Shown here one piece after another: positions 27,958 to 38,823 of a stretch of 64,000 nt of DNA. The translations under genes were made by a program, and so were the position numbers. Under the pieces are notes generated by a model that was given only the letters and a program-made list of their open reading frames with translations, was not told the origin of the DNA and searched no databases. Position 1 is the stretch's first letter. Every line of letters begins with the position of its first letter. This DNA comes from Reyranella sp. Its GTDB lineage: Bacteria > Pseudomonadota > Alphaproteobacteria > Reyranellales > Reyranellaceae. Location: assembly GCA_029946105.1 (NCBI GenBank), contig JAQSDW010000002.1, positions 1 through 64,000 of the forward strand. Direction: 5' to 3'.

Positions 27958-29373
27958 ATGCCGCAGAGTTCGGCCCAGGATGGATGGCGGTCGCTTCTCC
28001 GGCCGGAATGGATTCCGGCGCTGGCCGTTCTTCTGGGCGGCGTGCTGCTGCATTCGATGAACGTGCTGATGCTGGCGACGATTCTGCCGACCGTCGTCGG
28101 CGAGCTTGGCGGTGCGGCGATGATGAGCTGGCCGACGACCGCGTTCCTCGCCTCCTCGATCGTGGCGGCTACCTGCACCGGACTGCTGACGGCCGTGGCC
28201 GGCGCCCGGGCGACCTTTTGCGCCGGCGCGATCATATTCGGGATCGGCGCGTTGCTCTGCGCGCTGGCGCCGGCGATGGGCTTAGTCATCGCCGGCCGGT
28301 TCGTCCAGGGCTTCGGCGGCGGATTGTTGTCGGCCGTGGCCTATGTGCTTGTGCGCGGCACCTTTCCCGAAGCGACCTGGGCGCGGGCGATTGCGCTGCT
28401 GTCGGGCATTTGGAGCGTGTCGATCCTCGTGGGGCCGCTCGTCGGTGGCTTGTTCGTGCGTTATGGCGACTGGCGCAGCGGCTTCCTGGCAATCGCGGCC
28501 ATCTCCGGCGTGCTGGCGATTAGCGCCTTCCGCACCCTGCCGGCGGTGGCGCATCAACGCTCGGCGATACGGCGCGTGCCGGCAGGCCGCGTCGCCCTCA
28601 TCTGTGCCGCGATTGCCGGCACCTCCTCGGCAGCGATCGTCGCCTCGCCGGTCGCGAAGGTGGCGTTGCTTGTCGTGGCGGTCGCCTCGCTGGCGGCGAT
28701 GCTGCGGCTCGATCGTCGTGCGACGTCGCCGCTACTGCCGAGCGACGCCTTCTCGCTTCGAACGCCGACCGGCGTCGGACTGTGGCTCGTCCTGCTGGTC
28801 TGCGTGACCTATAGCCCACTGCAGATCTACGTGCCGGTCTTCCTGCAGAGCCTGCACGGGCTGGATCCTCTTTCCGCGGGCTATGCCGTGGCCGGCGCTT
28901 CCCTCGGATGGACCGCCGCGGCCCTCCTCGTCGCCGGCGCGGCGGGCGCCTGGCCCGACCGGTTGATGCTGATCGGCCCGGCGACCATGGGGATCGGCCT
29001 GCTGGCCGTCGCCGTACTGACGCCGTGGCATCCCCTGCCGCTGTTTCCCGCGATCGTGCTGGTGGGCGTGGGCATCGGCCTGTGTTGGGCTTTCATCGCG
29101 CAACGCGTCATGAGCAGCGCCCGACCGGGCGACGAAGCGGTTGCCGCGTCGTCGGTGGCGACCGTGCAGCAGATGGGATTCGCGTTGGGGGCGGCGCTCG
29201 CCGGACTGGCGGCCAACGTCAGCGGCTTTTCGGCCGACGTCGGAAGTGCCGGCCTTACGGCCGCTGCTTTCTGGGTGCCGACCAGCTTTGTGGCCTTCGC
29301 CGCCGTTGCCTGCCTGGCAAGCCTGCGCTTGCGCCACTTGGGGCCGACGAAGGGGCAGCCGGCGAAGAGCTAA
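27958..29373 (+). CDS. MFS transporter
   Basis: multi-TM; LMLATILPTVVGELGG; GRFVQGFGGGLLSAVAYVLVRG. Confidence 0.9.
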   Translation: MPQSSAQDGWRSLLRPEWIPALAVLLGGVLLHSMNVLMLATILPTVVGELGGAAMMSWPTTAFLASSIVAATCTGLLTAVAGARATFCAGAIIFGIGALLCALAPAMGLVIAGRFVQGFGGGLLSAVAYVLVRGTFPEATWARAIALLSGIWSVSILVGPLVGGLFVRYGDWRSGFLAIAAISGVLAISAFRTLPAVAHQRSAIRRVPAGRVALICAAIAGTSSAAIVASPVAKVALLVVAVASLAAMLRLDRRATSPLLPSDAFSLRTPTGVGLWLVLLVCVTYSPLQIYVPVFLQSLHGLDPLSAGYAVAGASLGWTAAALLVAGAAGAWPDRLMLIGPATMGIGLLAVAVLTPWHPLPLFPAIVLVGVGIGLCWAFIAQRVMSSARPGDEAVAASSVATVQQMGFALGAALAGLAANVSGFSADVGSAGLTAAAFWVPTSFVAFAAVACLASLRLRHLGPTKGQPAKS

Positions 29374-30011
29374 CCCCGCTTAGGCTGCGTCGGAACGGGC
29401 TTCTTTTCGACCGGCTTTTCGTAGACGAGATCGAAGGCCTCGCGCGTGCCGTCGCAGGGATTGTCGCCCTCGGCGAGACGCCATACCTGCGACTTGCCGG
29501 AACGGCGGAAGGTGAGCGTGCCCGCGACCTTGCAGGGCGTGCCCTTCTCGACCTTGGCGACCCGGAAGGCCACTTCGCCCCGGATCTGGACGACTCCGGC
29601 CGAGATGCGCTCGACCACGCCGTCGATCGACGTCCAGTCGCCCTCGGTGCCGGGCGCCACGCTGTCGAGCCGACCCTTGATCGTCCAGAGACCGCCCTGC
29701 TTGGTCACCGCGACGTCGCCCGACTTGGCGCCCTTGATCTTGGCGTAGCGGCCCCAGACGATCTTGCGTGCATCGATGAAGAGCTGCGCCTCGACGTCGG
29801 ACTGGATATCGGTCCGGTCGATCTTGGCCTGGCCGGTCGCCGCCAGCGGCGAAGCAAGCCCGGAGGTCGGCGCGCCCTGCTGCACGGTCGGCGCCTGCTG
29901 CGGCGGCGGGGCGGGATACATCGGCGTGGCCGGCGGTTGTTGCTGTTGCTGGGCAGCGGCGACGCCGGGGATCAGGAAGAGGAGCGCGATCGTCGAGATG
30001 AGTCGGTTCAT
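29370..30011 (-). CDS. hypothetical secreted protein with Gln/Pro-rich N-terminus
   Basis: signal peptide MNRLISTIALLFLIPGVAAAQQQQQPP; ORF integrity. Confidence 0.6.
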   Translation of the reverse strand: MNRLISTIALLFLIPGVAAAQQQQQPPATPMYPAPPPQQAPTVQQGAPTSGLASPLAATGQAKIDRTDIQSDVEAQLFIDARKIVWGRYAKIKGAKSGDVAVTKQGGLWTIKGRLDSVAPGTEGDWTSIDGVVERISAGVVQIRGEVAFRVAKVEKGTPCKVAGTLTFRRSGKSQVWRLAEGDNPCDGTREAFDLVYEKPVEKKPVPTQPKRG

Positions 30012-30045
30012 TGCCTTGGCTCTTACCTCAGTCATTGCCGCCATA

Positions 30046-30891
30046 CTACCGCTTCCCACCGCTTTTGGGCGGGGCGTTTGGCGCAGGCGGCGTGCCGGTC
30101 GCGGCAGGAGGCGTCACGGCCGCCGGCTGTTGGCCATCCAGCCCCGCCTGGGCCCGCCGCGCCGCGTCGGAGCCGGGCGGGACGATGCGCAGCACCCGGT
30201 TGAAGTCGTCGTTGGCCTGGCCCCGGTTGCCCTGCGCCAGATTGATGAAGCCGCGTTCCAGCAGGGCCTCGGTATGGTCGGGCGCGATCCGCAGCGCGCG
30301 GACGACATCGGCCATGGCCTGGGACGGCTTGCGGGCGTTGCGCCAGGCGGCGGCCCGCAGCACGAGGAGCTCGACGTCGTCGGGCCGCAGGCGCAGCGCC
30401 TGGTCGAGATCGGAAATCGCGCGCGGCCATTGCGACATGGCGGCATAGCTGAGCGCGCGATCGATCCACAGGTCGGCATCGTTGGACTTGAGGTCGAGCG
30501 CGCGGCTCTGCGCTTCCGCCGCCTTCTCGGCCTGGCCCCCCTCGAGCCACGCCTGGCCGGCCTGGGCCCACAGTTCGGCCCGCAGGCCGGGGCGATCCTG
30601 GCCCATGTCGCGGGCGATCGCCTCGAACTGCGCACCCGCCTGGGAATATTTGCCGGCCTGGAACATGGCGACGGCCACGCAATGGCGCGCACCCAGGCCG
30701 CCACCCTCGGCATTCCACTTCTCCGCCATCGGCAGCGCCCGGAGCGGCTCGCGACGCGCCAGCTTCATGCACTCGGTGTAGCGCAACAGATGATCGGGCG
30801 TGCTTTCGAACGGGCTGAGGCCCTGGCCCGCTCCCGGCGAGGCCAAGCCAAGAGCCAGAAGGGCGACGAGAACGAGGCGTCGAAACATCAT
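30046..30891 (-). CDS. tetratricopeptide repeat protein
   Basis: signal peptide; TPR-like pattern LWIDRALSYAAMSQWPRAISDLDQALRLRPDD. Confidence 0.8.
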   Translation of the reverse strand: MMFRRLVLVALLALGLASPGAGQGLSPFESTPDHLLRYTECMKLARREPLRALPMAEKWNAEGGGLGARHCVAVAMFQAGKYSQAGAQFEAIARDMGQDRPGLRAELWAQAGQAWLEGGQAEKAAEAQSRALDLKSNDADLWIDRALSYAAMSQWPRAISDLDQALRLRPDDVELLVLRAAAWRNARKPSQAMADVVRALRIAPDHTEALLERGFINLAQGNRGQANDDFNRVLRIVPPGSDAARRAQAGLDGQQPAAVTPPAATGTPPAPNAPPKSGGKR

Positions 30892-30927
30892 CCTTGAAAA
30901 GAACCCCGCCAGAGCGATTCTGACAAG

Positions 30928-31794
30928 ATGACCAAACGCCTTTTCATTTTCGGCCTGGGCTACAGCGGCCTTGAAATCGCCCAGCTCGCCAAGGCCGAAG
31001 GCTGGACCGTGGCCGGCACCTGCCGAAGTGCTGAAAAAGCCGCCAGCCTGCGGGCGGGCGGCATCGAGACGCATGTGTTCGACGGCACCGCTCCGCTGTC
31101 CGCCGCGGCGTTTGGCGACAGCTCGCACGTTGTCTGCACAATCGCGCCGGGCCACGCGGGCGATCCCGCGCTCCGCCTCGCGACGCCGCTGCTGAGGCAG
31201 GCGCCATGGCTGGGCTACCTCTCGACCGTCGGTGTCTACGGCGATCACGGCGGCGGCTGGGTCGACGAGGAAACGCCGCCCAGTCCCGGCAAGCCGCGCA
31301 GTCTCGAACGCCTGGCGGCCGAGCGCGGCTGGCAGGCGATGGCGCTCGAGGCCGGCGCCAAGCTCGACATCTTCCGGCTGCCCGGCATCTACGGCCCGGG
31401 GCGCAGCGCGCTCGACCAGGTGAAGGCGGGCACGGCGCGGCGCATCGACAAGCCCGGCCAGATCTTTTCACGCGCCCATGTCGCCGACATCGCCGCCACC
31501 GTCGTGAAGGCGATGACCTCGCCGCATCCCGGCAGCCTCTACAACGTGGCCGACGACCTGCCGGTCTCGACCGGCGAGGTGGTGGCCTTCGCCTGCGAGC
31601 TGTTGGGCGTGCCGGTGCCGTCGTCGATTCCGTGGGAGGAGGCGGCGCCGGCGATGAGCGACATGGCCCGCTCCTTCTATTCCGAGAGCCGGCGTATCCG
31701 GAACGACAAGATAAAACGCAAGCTCGGCGTCGTGCTCAAGTACCCGACCTATCGCGAAGGCCTGACCGCTATCCTGAAAGCTCCTCAACCGTAG
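30928..31794 (+). CDS. NAD-dependent epimerase/dehydratase-like SDR protein
   Basis: FIFGLGYSGLEIAQLAKAEGWTVAGTCRS; LSTVGVYGDHGGGWVDE; RLPGIYGPGRSALDQ. Confidence 0.87.
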   Translation: MTKRLFIFGLGYSGLEIAQLAKAEGWTVAGTCRSAEKAASLRAGGIETHVFDGTAPLSAAAFGDSSHVVCTIAPGHAGDPALRLATPLLRQAPWLGYLSTVGVYGDHGGGWVDEETPPSPGKPRSLERLAAERGWQAMALEAGAKLDIFRLPGIYGPGRSALDQVKAGTARRIDKPGQIFSRAHVADIAATVVKAMTSPHPGSLYNVADDLPVSTGEVVAFACELLGVPVPSSIPWEEAAPAMSDMARSFYSESRRIRNDKIKRKLGVVLKYPTYREGLTAILKAPQP

Positions 31795-32515
31795 CGATCA
31801 GGCGGGCTATGTCGGCCGACGTGCTGAGGCGATGGTCGCCGCCCTTGATCAGGGTGGTGATCACCTCGGGCGCCTCGAGATGCTGCGCGATCTGCAGCGA
31901 GTACTCCCACGGCACGTCGGGATCGCTCTGGCCGTGCAGCAGGCGCACCGGACAGGGCAGCGTCAGTTTCTTGTCGAGCAGCAGATGATTGCGCCCCTCC
32001 TCGATCAGCTTCCAGGTGAAGACCGAGGGCTCGGGCGAATATTGCGAGGGCCGTTCCAGCCGTCCGTCGCGCTCCAGCGCGATGCGATCCTGGGCCGAGA
32101 GCCCCTTCAGCAGCATGCGTTCGGTGAAGTCGGGTGCGGCCGCGATCAGCACCATTCCGGCCAGGCGTTGCGGCCGGGCGCGTGCCACGAGAAGCGACAG
32201 CCAGCCACCCATGCTCGATCCCACCAGCACCAGCGGACCGGTGGTGAGCTGGTCGATGGCCGCGAGCGAGTCATCGAGCCAGCGGCCGATCGTGCCATCC
32301 TCGAAACGGCCCGACGACTGGCCGTGGCCGAGATAGTCGAAGCGCAGAAAGGCGCGGCCCGTGCGTTGCGCCCAGTCCTCGAGTGCCACAGCCTTGGTGC
32401 CGGTCATGTCGGAGCGGAAGCCGCCGAGGAAGATCACGGTGGGCGCACGGCCCCTGGTTTTCGCATAGGCGACGCGATTGCCGTCGGGGCGCTGAAGCCG
32501 CTCGACTCTACCCAC
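31769..32515 (-). CDS. alpha/beta hydrolase
   Basis: LRFDYLGHGQSSG; LVGSSMGGWLSLLVA nucleophile elbow. Confidence 0.88.
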   Translation of the reverse strand: MGRVERLQRPDGNRVAYAKTRGRAPTVIFLGGFRSDMTGTKAVALEDWAQRTGRAFLRFDYLGHGQSSGRFEDGTIGRWLDDSLAAIDQLTTGPLVLVGSSMGGWLSLLVARARPQRLAGMVLIAAAPDFTERMLLKGLSAQDRIALERDGRLERPSQYSPEPSVFTWKLIEEGRNHLLLDKKLTLPCPVRLLHGQSDPDVPWEYSLQIAQHLEAPEVITTLIKGGDHRLSTSADIARLIATVEELSG

Positions 32516-32576
32516 GTTGCCCCTCCCGTGTTACCTGCTCGGTCTCCATCTCCACTCTTACGAAAAATAGAACGCC

Positions 32577-33704
32577 GTGTCCGCGCCCAAGCTTCTTCAG
32601 ATCGTGCCCACCCTCGCCGGCGGCGGCCTCGCCCGCGCCACGCTCGATACGGCGCAGGCCGTGATCGCGGCGGGCGGTTCGGCGCTGGTTGCCTCGCCGG
32701 GCGGCGCCATGGTGCCCGACCTCCTGCGGCTGCGCGCCACGCACATCGAGCTGCCGGTCGACGGCAACCGGCTGTGGGGCCGACTCGCGCTGCCGCGCAA
32801 GCTGGCAAGTTCGCTGCGCGACGCCCGCGTCGATGTCGTGCAGGCCCGCTCGCCCGCCACCGCCTGGATCGCCCGCGCGCTTGCCCGGCGGCTCGGCAAG
32901 AAGTGGATCGCCACGCTGCATCGCCCGTTCGTCGCCGACGACCTGATGGGCCGCTTCCTCGAGCGCCGCCAGATGCGCGCCGATGCCGTGATCGCGGTGT
33001 CCGAGCATGTCGCGCGCGATGCCGGGCAACGCTTTCCGGCCCTCGCCGACCGCCTCGAAACCATTTCGCCCGGCATCAACTTCGATCGCTTCGATCCGGC
33101 GATCGTGCGCGCCGACCGGGTGATCCGCCTCGCGGCCGACCTGCGCGTGCCCGACGGCAAGCATCTCGTGCTCTGCCCGGCGCGCCTGGGCGAGGACAAC
33201 GGCCAGAAGATCCTGATCGAGGCGCTGCGGCTGCTCGGCCGCGACGACGTGTTCTGCCTGCTGCTGGGCTCGGCCGGCGCGCCGACGCCGTTCGAACGCG
33301 AACTCGAGCGCGCCATCGAGGCGGCCGAGCTGCACGGCCGGATGCAGATCGGCCCCTACGTCGACGACATGCCGGCGGCCTACATGCTGGCCGACGTGGT
33401 GGTGGCGACCGGCGGCAGCCGGCAGGGCTTCAGCCGCACGCTGGTCGAGGCCCAGGCGATGGGCCGGCCGGTGGTGGCCGAGGATGGCGGAGGTGCTGCC
33501 GAAACGCTGCGGCCCGAGGTGACGGGCTGGCTGGCGCCGCCGGGCGACGCCGCGGCGCTGGCGGAGGCGCTGCGGAGCGCGCTGTCGCTCTCGACCGAGC
33601 GCCGCGCCGAGGTCGCGCGTGCCGCCCAAGAGCATGTCCGTGGCCGCTACGCGCTGGCCGAGGCCAACCAGCGCTTGCTGGCGCTCTACGAACGCCTGGC
33701 CTGA
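32577..33704 (+). CDS. glycosyltransferase family 4 protein
   Basis: LQIVPTLAGGGLARATLDTAQA...GFSRTLVEAQAMGRPVVAEDGGGAAE; GTG start. Confidence 0.88.
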   Translation: MSAPKLLQIVPTLAGGGLARATLDTAQAVIAAGGSALVASPGGAMVPDLLRLRATHIELPVDGNRLWGRLALPRKLASSLRDARVDVVQARSPATAWIARALARRLGKKWIATLHRPFVADDLMGRFLERRQMRADAVIAVSEHVARDAGQRFPALADRLETISPGINFDRFDPAIVRADRVIRLAADLRVPDGKHLVLCPARLGEDNGQKILIEALRLLGRDDVFCLLLGSAGAPTPFERELERAIEAAELHGRMQIGPYVDDMPAAYMLADVVVATGGSRQGFSRTLVEAQAMGRPVVAEDGGGAAETLRPEVTGWLAPPGDAAALAEALRSALSLSTERRAEVARAAQEHVRGRYALAEANQRLLALYERLA

Positions 33705-33706
33705 CC

Positions 33707-34168
33707 ATGCCCAGCCTGACCACTCTCGCCCTGCTTCTTGCCGTCGCTGCCGCTCCAGCCGTCGCGCAGATCCCGATGCCGCCGTCGGGTGGGCCGACCG
33801 GCCAGTTCCTCGGCCCGCCGACCGGCACGGTCGAGGATTTCATCGGCAGCTGGGATCTCACCTGGGAGGGCCCGACCGGCTCGGGTTGTCCGTGCAGTGG
33901 TGTGCTAACGATCGAATTGAAGCGCACGGCCAGCGGCGAGGGCCTGGTCGGCATTTGGTCGATGAAGGGTGCCGCCGCCACCCTGCGCGGGCCGGTGTCG
34001 TATCACCAGACTGTCTGGGCCGGCGACTTCGCCCAGCCCTTCGACAGCTCGGATTATCCGATGAAGGGCTCGTTCCGCCTGCTCGCCCGCGACAGCCGCA
34101 CGCTCACCGGCTCCTACCGCCGCGACGGTACCGCCGTTCCCTTCAGTTGGACGGCCACCCGCGACTGA
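33707..34168 (+). CDS. hypothetical secreted protein
   Basis: signal peptide MPSLTTLALLLAVAAAPAVAQ; SWDLTWEGPTGSGCPCSGVLTIEL. Confidence 0.6.
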   Translation: MPSLTTLALLLAVAAAPAVAQIPMPPSGGPTGQFLGPPTGTVEDFIGSWDLTWEGPTGSGCPCSGVLTIELKRTASGEGLVGIWSMKGAAATLRGPVSYHQTVWAGDFAQPFDSSDYPMKGSFRLLARDSRTLTGSYRRDGTAVPFSWTATRD

Positions 34169-34381
34169 CCGCACGGCGGCCGCCCAACTTGACTCTGGCG
34201 GGCCACGCAACTATCTCCGGCCCCATGGACCGACTGTTCTTCAGCGCTCCGACGACACCCACCACCGACCGAACTTGATTCGGCCGGGCGCGCGCACTTG
34301 TGCCGCTTCCCGGCCGGCATCCGCCGACGCCCCGCGTCGGCCGATGGGCTGTGTTCGGATTCTTTCCAATCGGTGGTTGTC

Positions 34382-36325
34382 ATGATCAATATTTCCCTGC
34401 CGGACGGTTCGGTCCGGTCGTTCGATAAACCGGTGAACGGCGCCGAAATCGCCGCCTCGATCGGACCCGGCCTTGCCAAGGCAGCGCTCGCGCTGCGAGT
34501 CGACGGCAAGATGGTCGACCTCGGCCATGTCGTCGACCACGACGCCAAGATCGGCATCGTGACGTCGAAGGACCCGGCGGCGCTGGAACTGCTGCGTCAC
34601 GACGCGGCGCACGTGCTGGCCCAGGCCGTCCAGGAACTCTTCCCCGGCACGCAGATCACGTTCGGCCCATCAACCGAGGACGGCTTCTATTACGACTTCG
34701 TGCGCGCCGAGCCTTTCTCGCCGGACGACTTCGCCAAGATCGAGCAGCGGATGGGCGAGATCGTCGACCGCGACCTGCCGATCGTGCGCGAGGTCTGGGA
34801 TCGCGCCCGGATCAAGGACTACTTCGTACAGCACGGCGAGAAGTTCAAAGCCGAATGGGCCGACGAACTGCCGAAGGACGAGATCATTACCGTCTACAAG
34901 CAGGGCGACTGGCTCGACATGTGCCTGGGGCCGCACCTGCCCTCGACGGGCAAGCTCGGCAAGGCGTTCAAGCTCACGAAGGTGTCAGGCGCCTACTGGC
35001 GCGGCGACAAGAACAACGCCCAGCTCCAGCGCGTCTACGGCACTGTCTTCTTCTCCGACAAGGACCTGAAGGCCTACCTCATGCGCATCGAGGAGGCCGA
35101 GAAACGCGACCATCGCCGCCTCGGCCGCGAGATGGGCCTCTTCCATCAGCAGGAAGAAGCGGCCGGCATGGTGTTCTGGCACCCCAAGGGCTGGACGTTC
35201 TGGCGCACGCTCGAGAGCTATCTCAGACGCAAGCTCGAGGCCGGCGGCTATGTCGAGGTGAAGACGCCGCAGCTCGTCGACCGCAAGCTGTGGGAAGAAT
35301 CGGGCCACTGGGAGAAGTTCCGCGAGAACATGTATCTCAGCGAGAACGAGGATGGGCTGCGCGACTACATGGCCGATCCGGCGCATCGCATCTTCGCGTT
35401 GAAGCCGATGAACTGCCCGTGCCACGTGGAGATATTCAACGTCGGCCTCAGGAGCTATCGCGAGCTGCCGCTGCGCATGGCCGAGATGGGCTCATGCCAT
35501 CGCTTCGAGCCGTCGGGCGCCCTGCACGGCATCCTGCGCGTGCGCAACTTCACGCAGGACGACGCCCACATCTTCTGCACCGAAGACCAGATCGAAAGCG
35601 AGACGATCCGCTTCTGCAAGCTGCTCGACGAGGTCTATCGCGATCTGGGCTTCACGGACTATTTCGTGAAGTTCTCAGACCGGCCGCCGGTGCGCGCCGG
35701 CACGGACGCCGTGTGGGACCAGGCCGAGGGCGCGCTTCTGTCGGCCTCCAAGGCCGCCGGTCTCGACGTCATCCTCAATCCCGGCGAGGGCGCGTTCTAC
35801 GGCCCGAAGCTGGAGTTCGTGCTGCGCGACGCCATCGGCCGCGACTGGCAGTGCGGCACGCTGCAGGTCGACTTCGTGCTGCCCGAGCGGCTCGATGCGA
35901 CCTACGTGGCCGAGGACGGATCGCGCAAGCGGCCCGTCATGCTGCACCGCGCCATCTTCGGCAGCTTCGAGCGCATGATCGGTATTCTCATCGAGAATTA
36001 CGCCGGCCGCTTCCCGCTGTGGCTGGCGCCGACGCAAGCGGTGGTGGTCACGGTCGTGAACGACGCCGACGCCTATGCCAACGAAGTCGCCGACGCGCTC
36101 CGCGCCGTCGGCATGCGGGTCGACACCGATCTCAGCAACGAGAAGATCAACTACAAGGTCCGCGAGCACTCGCTGGCCCACGTGCCGCTGATCATCGCCG
36201 TCGGTCGGCGCGACATGGAGGCCCGTACGGTGGCCATCCGGCGCCTCGGTTCGGACAAGCAGGAGGTCCTTGAACTCGGGGCCGCCGTCACTACACTTTC
36301 AATTGGAGCCCGGCCGCCCTTCTAG
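34382..36325 (+). CDS. thrS: threonyl-tRNA synthetase
   Basis: TGS domain [19 protein letters not shown]; class II motifs [45 protein letters not shown]. Confidence 0.98.
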   Translation: MINISLPDGSVRSFDKPVNGAEIAASIGPGLAKAALALRVDGKMVDLGHVVDHDAKIGIVTSKDPAALELLRHDAAHVLAQAVQELFPGTQITFGPSTEDGFYYDFVRAEPFSPDDFAKIEQRMGEIVDRDLPIVREVWDRARIKDYFVQHGEKFKAEWADELPKDEIITVYKQGDWLDMCLGPHLPSTGKLGKAFKLTKVSGAYWRGDKNNAQLQRVYGTVFFSDKDLKAYLMRIEEAEKRDHRRLGREMGLFHQQEEAAGMVFWHPKGWTFWRTLESYLRRKLEAGGYVEVKTPQLVDRKLWEESGHWEKFRENMYLSENEDGLRDYMADPAHRIFALKPMNCPCHVEIFNVGLRSYRELPLRMAEMGSCHRFEPSGALHGILRVRNFTQDDAHIFCTEDQIESETIRFCKLLDEVYRDLGFTDYFVKFSDRPPVRAGTDAVWDQAEGALLSASKAAGLDVILNPGEGAFYGPKLEFVLRDAIGRDWQCGTLQVDFVLPERLDATYVAEDGSRKRPVMLHRAIFGSFERMIGILIENYAGRFPLWLAPTQAVVVTVVNDADAYANEVADALRAVGMRVDTDLSNEKINYKVREHSLAHVPLIIAVGRRDMEARTVAIRRLGSDKQEVLELGAAVTTLSIGARPPF

Positions 36326-36396
36326 GGCGGCCGCGGTTTCGTATCCCGCCCCGTCCGTATCGAAAGAAGGGGGGCTTCAACGAAGGAGAGAAAGCC

Positions 36397-36933
36397 ATAG
36401 CCAGACCTGCTCAACAGAGCGCGCCCACCCGCGAGGGTCCGCGCGTCAACGCCGAAATCAAATCGCCACAAGTCCGACTGATCGACGAGAACGGCGAGAT
36501 GGTCGGCGTCGTCAGCACCCGCGAGGCCATCGAGATGGCCGAGGAAGCCAGTCTCGATCTGATCGAGATCTCGCCCAACGCGGTTCCGCCGGTCGCCAAG
36601 ATTTCCGACTACGGCAAGTACAAGTACGAAGCGCAGAAGAAGGCTCACGAGGCGCGCAAGCACCAGAAGGTCATCGAGGTCAAAGAGATCAAGATGCGCC
36701 CCAACATCGATGAGCATGACTACGAAGTGAAGATGCGCGCCATGAAGCGGTTCATCGAGGAAGGCGACAAGGTGAAGGTCACCCTGCGTTTCCGCGGCCG
36801 CGAGATGGTCCACTCCGAACTCGGCCTCCAGGTCCTCAACCGCGTACGTGGCGAGATGGACCCGCTGACCAAGATCGAATCGATGCCGCGCATGGAAGGC
36901 CGGCAGATGATCATGGTGCTGGCGCCGAAGTAG
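36397..36933 (+). CDS. infC: translation initiation factor IF-3, AUA start codon
   Basis: SD AAGGAGAG then ATA GCC AGA CCT GCT CAA CAG...[25 protein letters not shown]; 178 codons in frame to the stop. Confidence 0.93.
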   Translation: MARPAQQSAPTREGPRVNAEIKSPQVRLIDENGEMVGVVSTREAIEMAEEASLDLIEISPNAVPPVAKISDYGKYKYEAQKKAHEARKHQKVIEVKEIKMRPNIDEHDYEVKMRAMKRFIEEGDKVKVTLRFRGREMVHSELGLQVLNRVRGEMDPLTKIESMPRMEGRQMIMVLAPK

Positions 36934-36964
36934 GCGCCAGGCCGGCCTTCTGTTTTTTGGCTCT

Positions 36965-37786
36965 CTACTTTTTCAGGAGCCGCTCGCGCAACGTCACGCT
37001 CCCGACGTCGCGCAATTCGTCGGGGTCGAACTGGCCGGCCGCCACCGTGCCGTCCGGCCAGCGCACGCTGTAGACCATCGGACCCGCGAACGACATCGGG
37101 CCCTCTGCCTTGGCGTTCATCCAGTAGTCGCAGCGCACCGGATCGTCGGGCGCCAGTTGTTGCGCGCTGCAGATCCGGTGCAGCACGTAGGGAATGAAGC
37201 GCGCTCGGCCGCCCTCGGGCGCCGTTTTGTAATTGAGCGCCATCGAGCGGATCTCCCGGCCGCAGCGGTTGACCTTGAAGATCTTGGCCGCCCCGGGTGC
37301 GCCGCGGCGAATTTCCTCCAGCGTGCCGACCAGGATACCGAGGGCACGGTCGCGTGCCGCCCCGGTGAAGCCGGCGGCAATCAGCGCCGCCTCATATTGG
37401 CCGATCGCCTCGGCGACCGCGGGCGCCGGATAGCCGGCGCGGCCGAGGTCGCGCGCCCAGGAATAGGTTTCGAGGGCACGTGCCACCATTTCACCGGTGA
37501 GACCCGCGTGCTCCGACCAGTCGCCAAGAACATTGGCGGAGGTCCAGCAGTACTTCAGCAGATTGTAGCCCTCGGGTTCGACCGGCCGCGCCCGCGCGTC
37601 GACAGTACCGATCACATGCGCCGCCACGGATTTGATCAGCATGTATTGGGACGTGGGGTTGTCGCGCACACGCTCGGAACTGGACAAGGTGACGGCAGGT
37701 TCGGTCGCAGCCGGTACGGGCGTTTGCGCCCGGCAGGGAGCGGCCGCGAACAGCGCGAGAAGAGCAAAGGTTGCGGTTTTCGTCAT
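36965..37786 (-). CDS. hypothetical secreted protein
   Basis: signal peptide MTKTATFALLALFAAAPCRAQ; intact ORF. Confidence 0.6.
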   Translation of the reverse strand: MTKTATFALLALFAAAPCRAQTPVPAATEPAVTLSSSERVRDNPTSQYMLIKSVAAHVIGTVDARARPVEPEGYNLLKYCWTSANVLGDWSEHAGLTGEMVARALETYSWARDLGRAGYPAPAVAEAIGQYEAALIAAGFTGAARDRALGILVGTLEEIRRGAPGAAKIFKVNRCGREIRSMALNYKTAPEGGRARFIPYVLHRICSAQQLAPDDPVRCDYWMNAKAEGPMSFAGPMVYSVRWPDGTVAAGQFDPDELRDVGSVTLRERLLKK

Positions 37787-37820
37787 GGTTGAATGTTAGC
37801 CTTCCCGAGGAGGATAACGC

Positions 37821-38804
37821 ATGAATCTCATGGTGGTTGCAATTGTGGCTTCTGTTGCGGGGTTCACCGCCTCGGTGGCCGCCCAACCACTCGGCCCGGA
37901 AGCCGCCCGCACCTATGCCGACTTCCAGAAGCTGGGACCGCACCGTGTCTTTGCGATCGCTGCCGACGGCAAGGGATATCTTTGGACCGGCAGCGGCGGC
38001 GCCGATCCTGCTGGTCCCGTTGCGGGTGCATTGAAGTCCTGCGCCGATCGCAGCAAGTCGGCGTGCACGCTTTACGCCGTCAACAATGTCGTCCTGAACG
38101 GCCGGGACTGGAAGGCCGCCGCGCCGCCGCAACTGGCGCCGATCGGGCGCCTGCGGCCCGAGCCATAATGGGAGAACAAGGGACCGCAAGCAGCAACCGG
38201 CCTGAGCGTGTGGAGCCACGGCTACAAGGGCGGCAAGGACGCGACCTCGTCCGCGCCGCAAGGCTATGTCGGCATCTTCGCCACCCAGGGTTACGACCTC
38301 TATCGCTTCGACCGCGAATGGATCCGCGACTGGCCGGGCGACGCCACGCAGCTCGCCGAGGCGGTGCGGCAGGCCAAGGCGATGGGCTATCGCCGCGTGA
38401 TCCTGGCAGGACAATCGGCCGGCGGCTGGGTATCGCTGGCAGCGACCATGCGCGGTGCCCCGGTCGACGGCGTGATCTCGATCTCTGCCGCCCACCACGG
38501 CGAGGTCAAGGACATGCGCGACGTTTCCATCGCGCGTTCGGAATGGCAACAGATCGTAAAAGGCATCAAGCCCGGACCGCGTATTGCCATGGTGAACTTC
38601 ACCGGCGACAGCTACGATGTGGGCGGACGCATGGACGATGCGAGCGCCGCCTTCGCCGCCTCGGGCGTACAGGCCGTCATCATCTCCGATCCCGCGGGTT
38701 TCAAGGGCCACGGCGCGGGATACGACAACGCTTTTGCCCGCAAGTTCGGCCCCTGCATCGCGCAGTTCATCGAAACCGGCGCCAAGCAGCCGCCCTGCAA
38801 TTGA
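37821..38804 (+). pseudogene. secreted alpha/beta hydrolase interrupted by in-frame TAA
   Basis: same frame across TAA at 38166-38168: ...LRPEP*WENKGPQAATGLSVWSHGYKGGKDAT...LAGQSAGGWVSLAATM. Confidence 0.82.
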
Positions 38805-38823
38805 TGGCGTCGCCGAGGGAGAT

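Noticed and set aside
31832-34168. 778-aa plus-strand ORF
   Set aside because: Only its 3' end (33707-34168) looks like a real gene with a signal peptide; the rest is shadow or out-of-frame over the hydrolase and glycosyltransferase.
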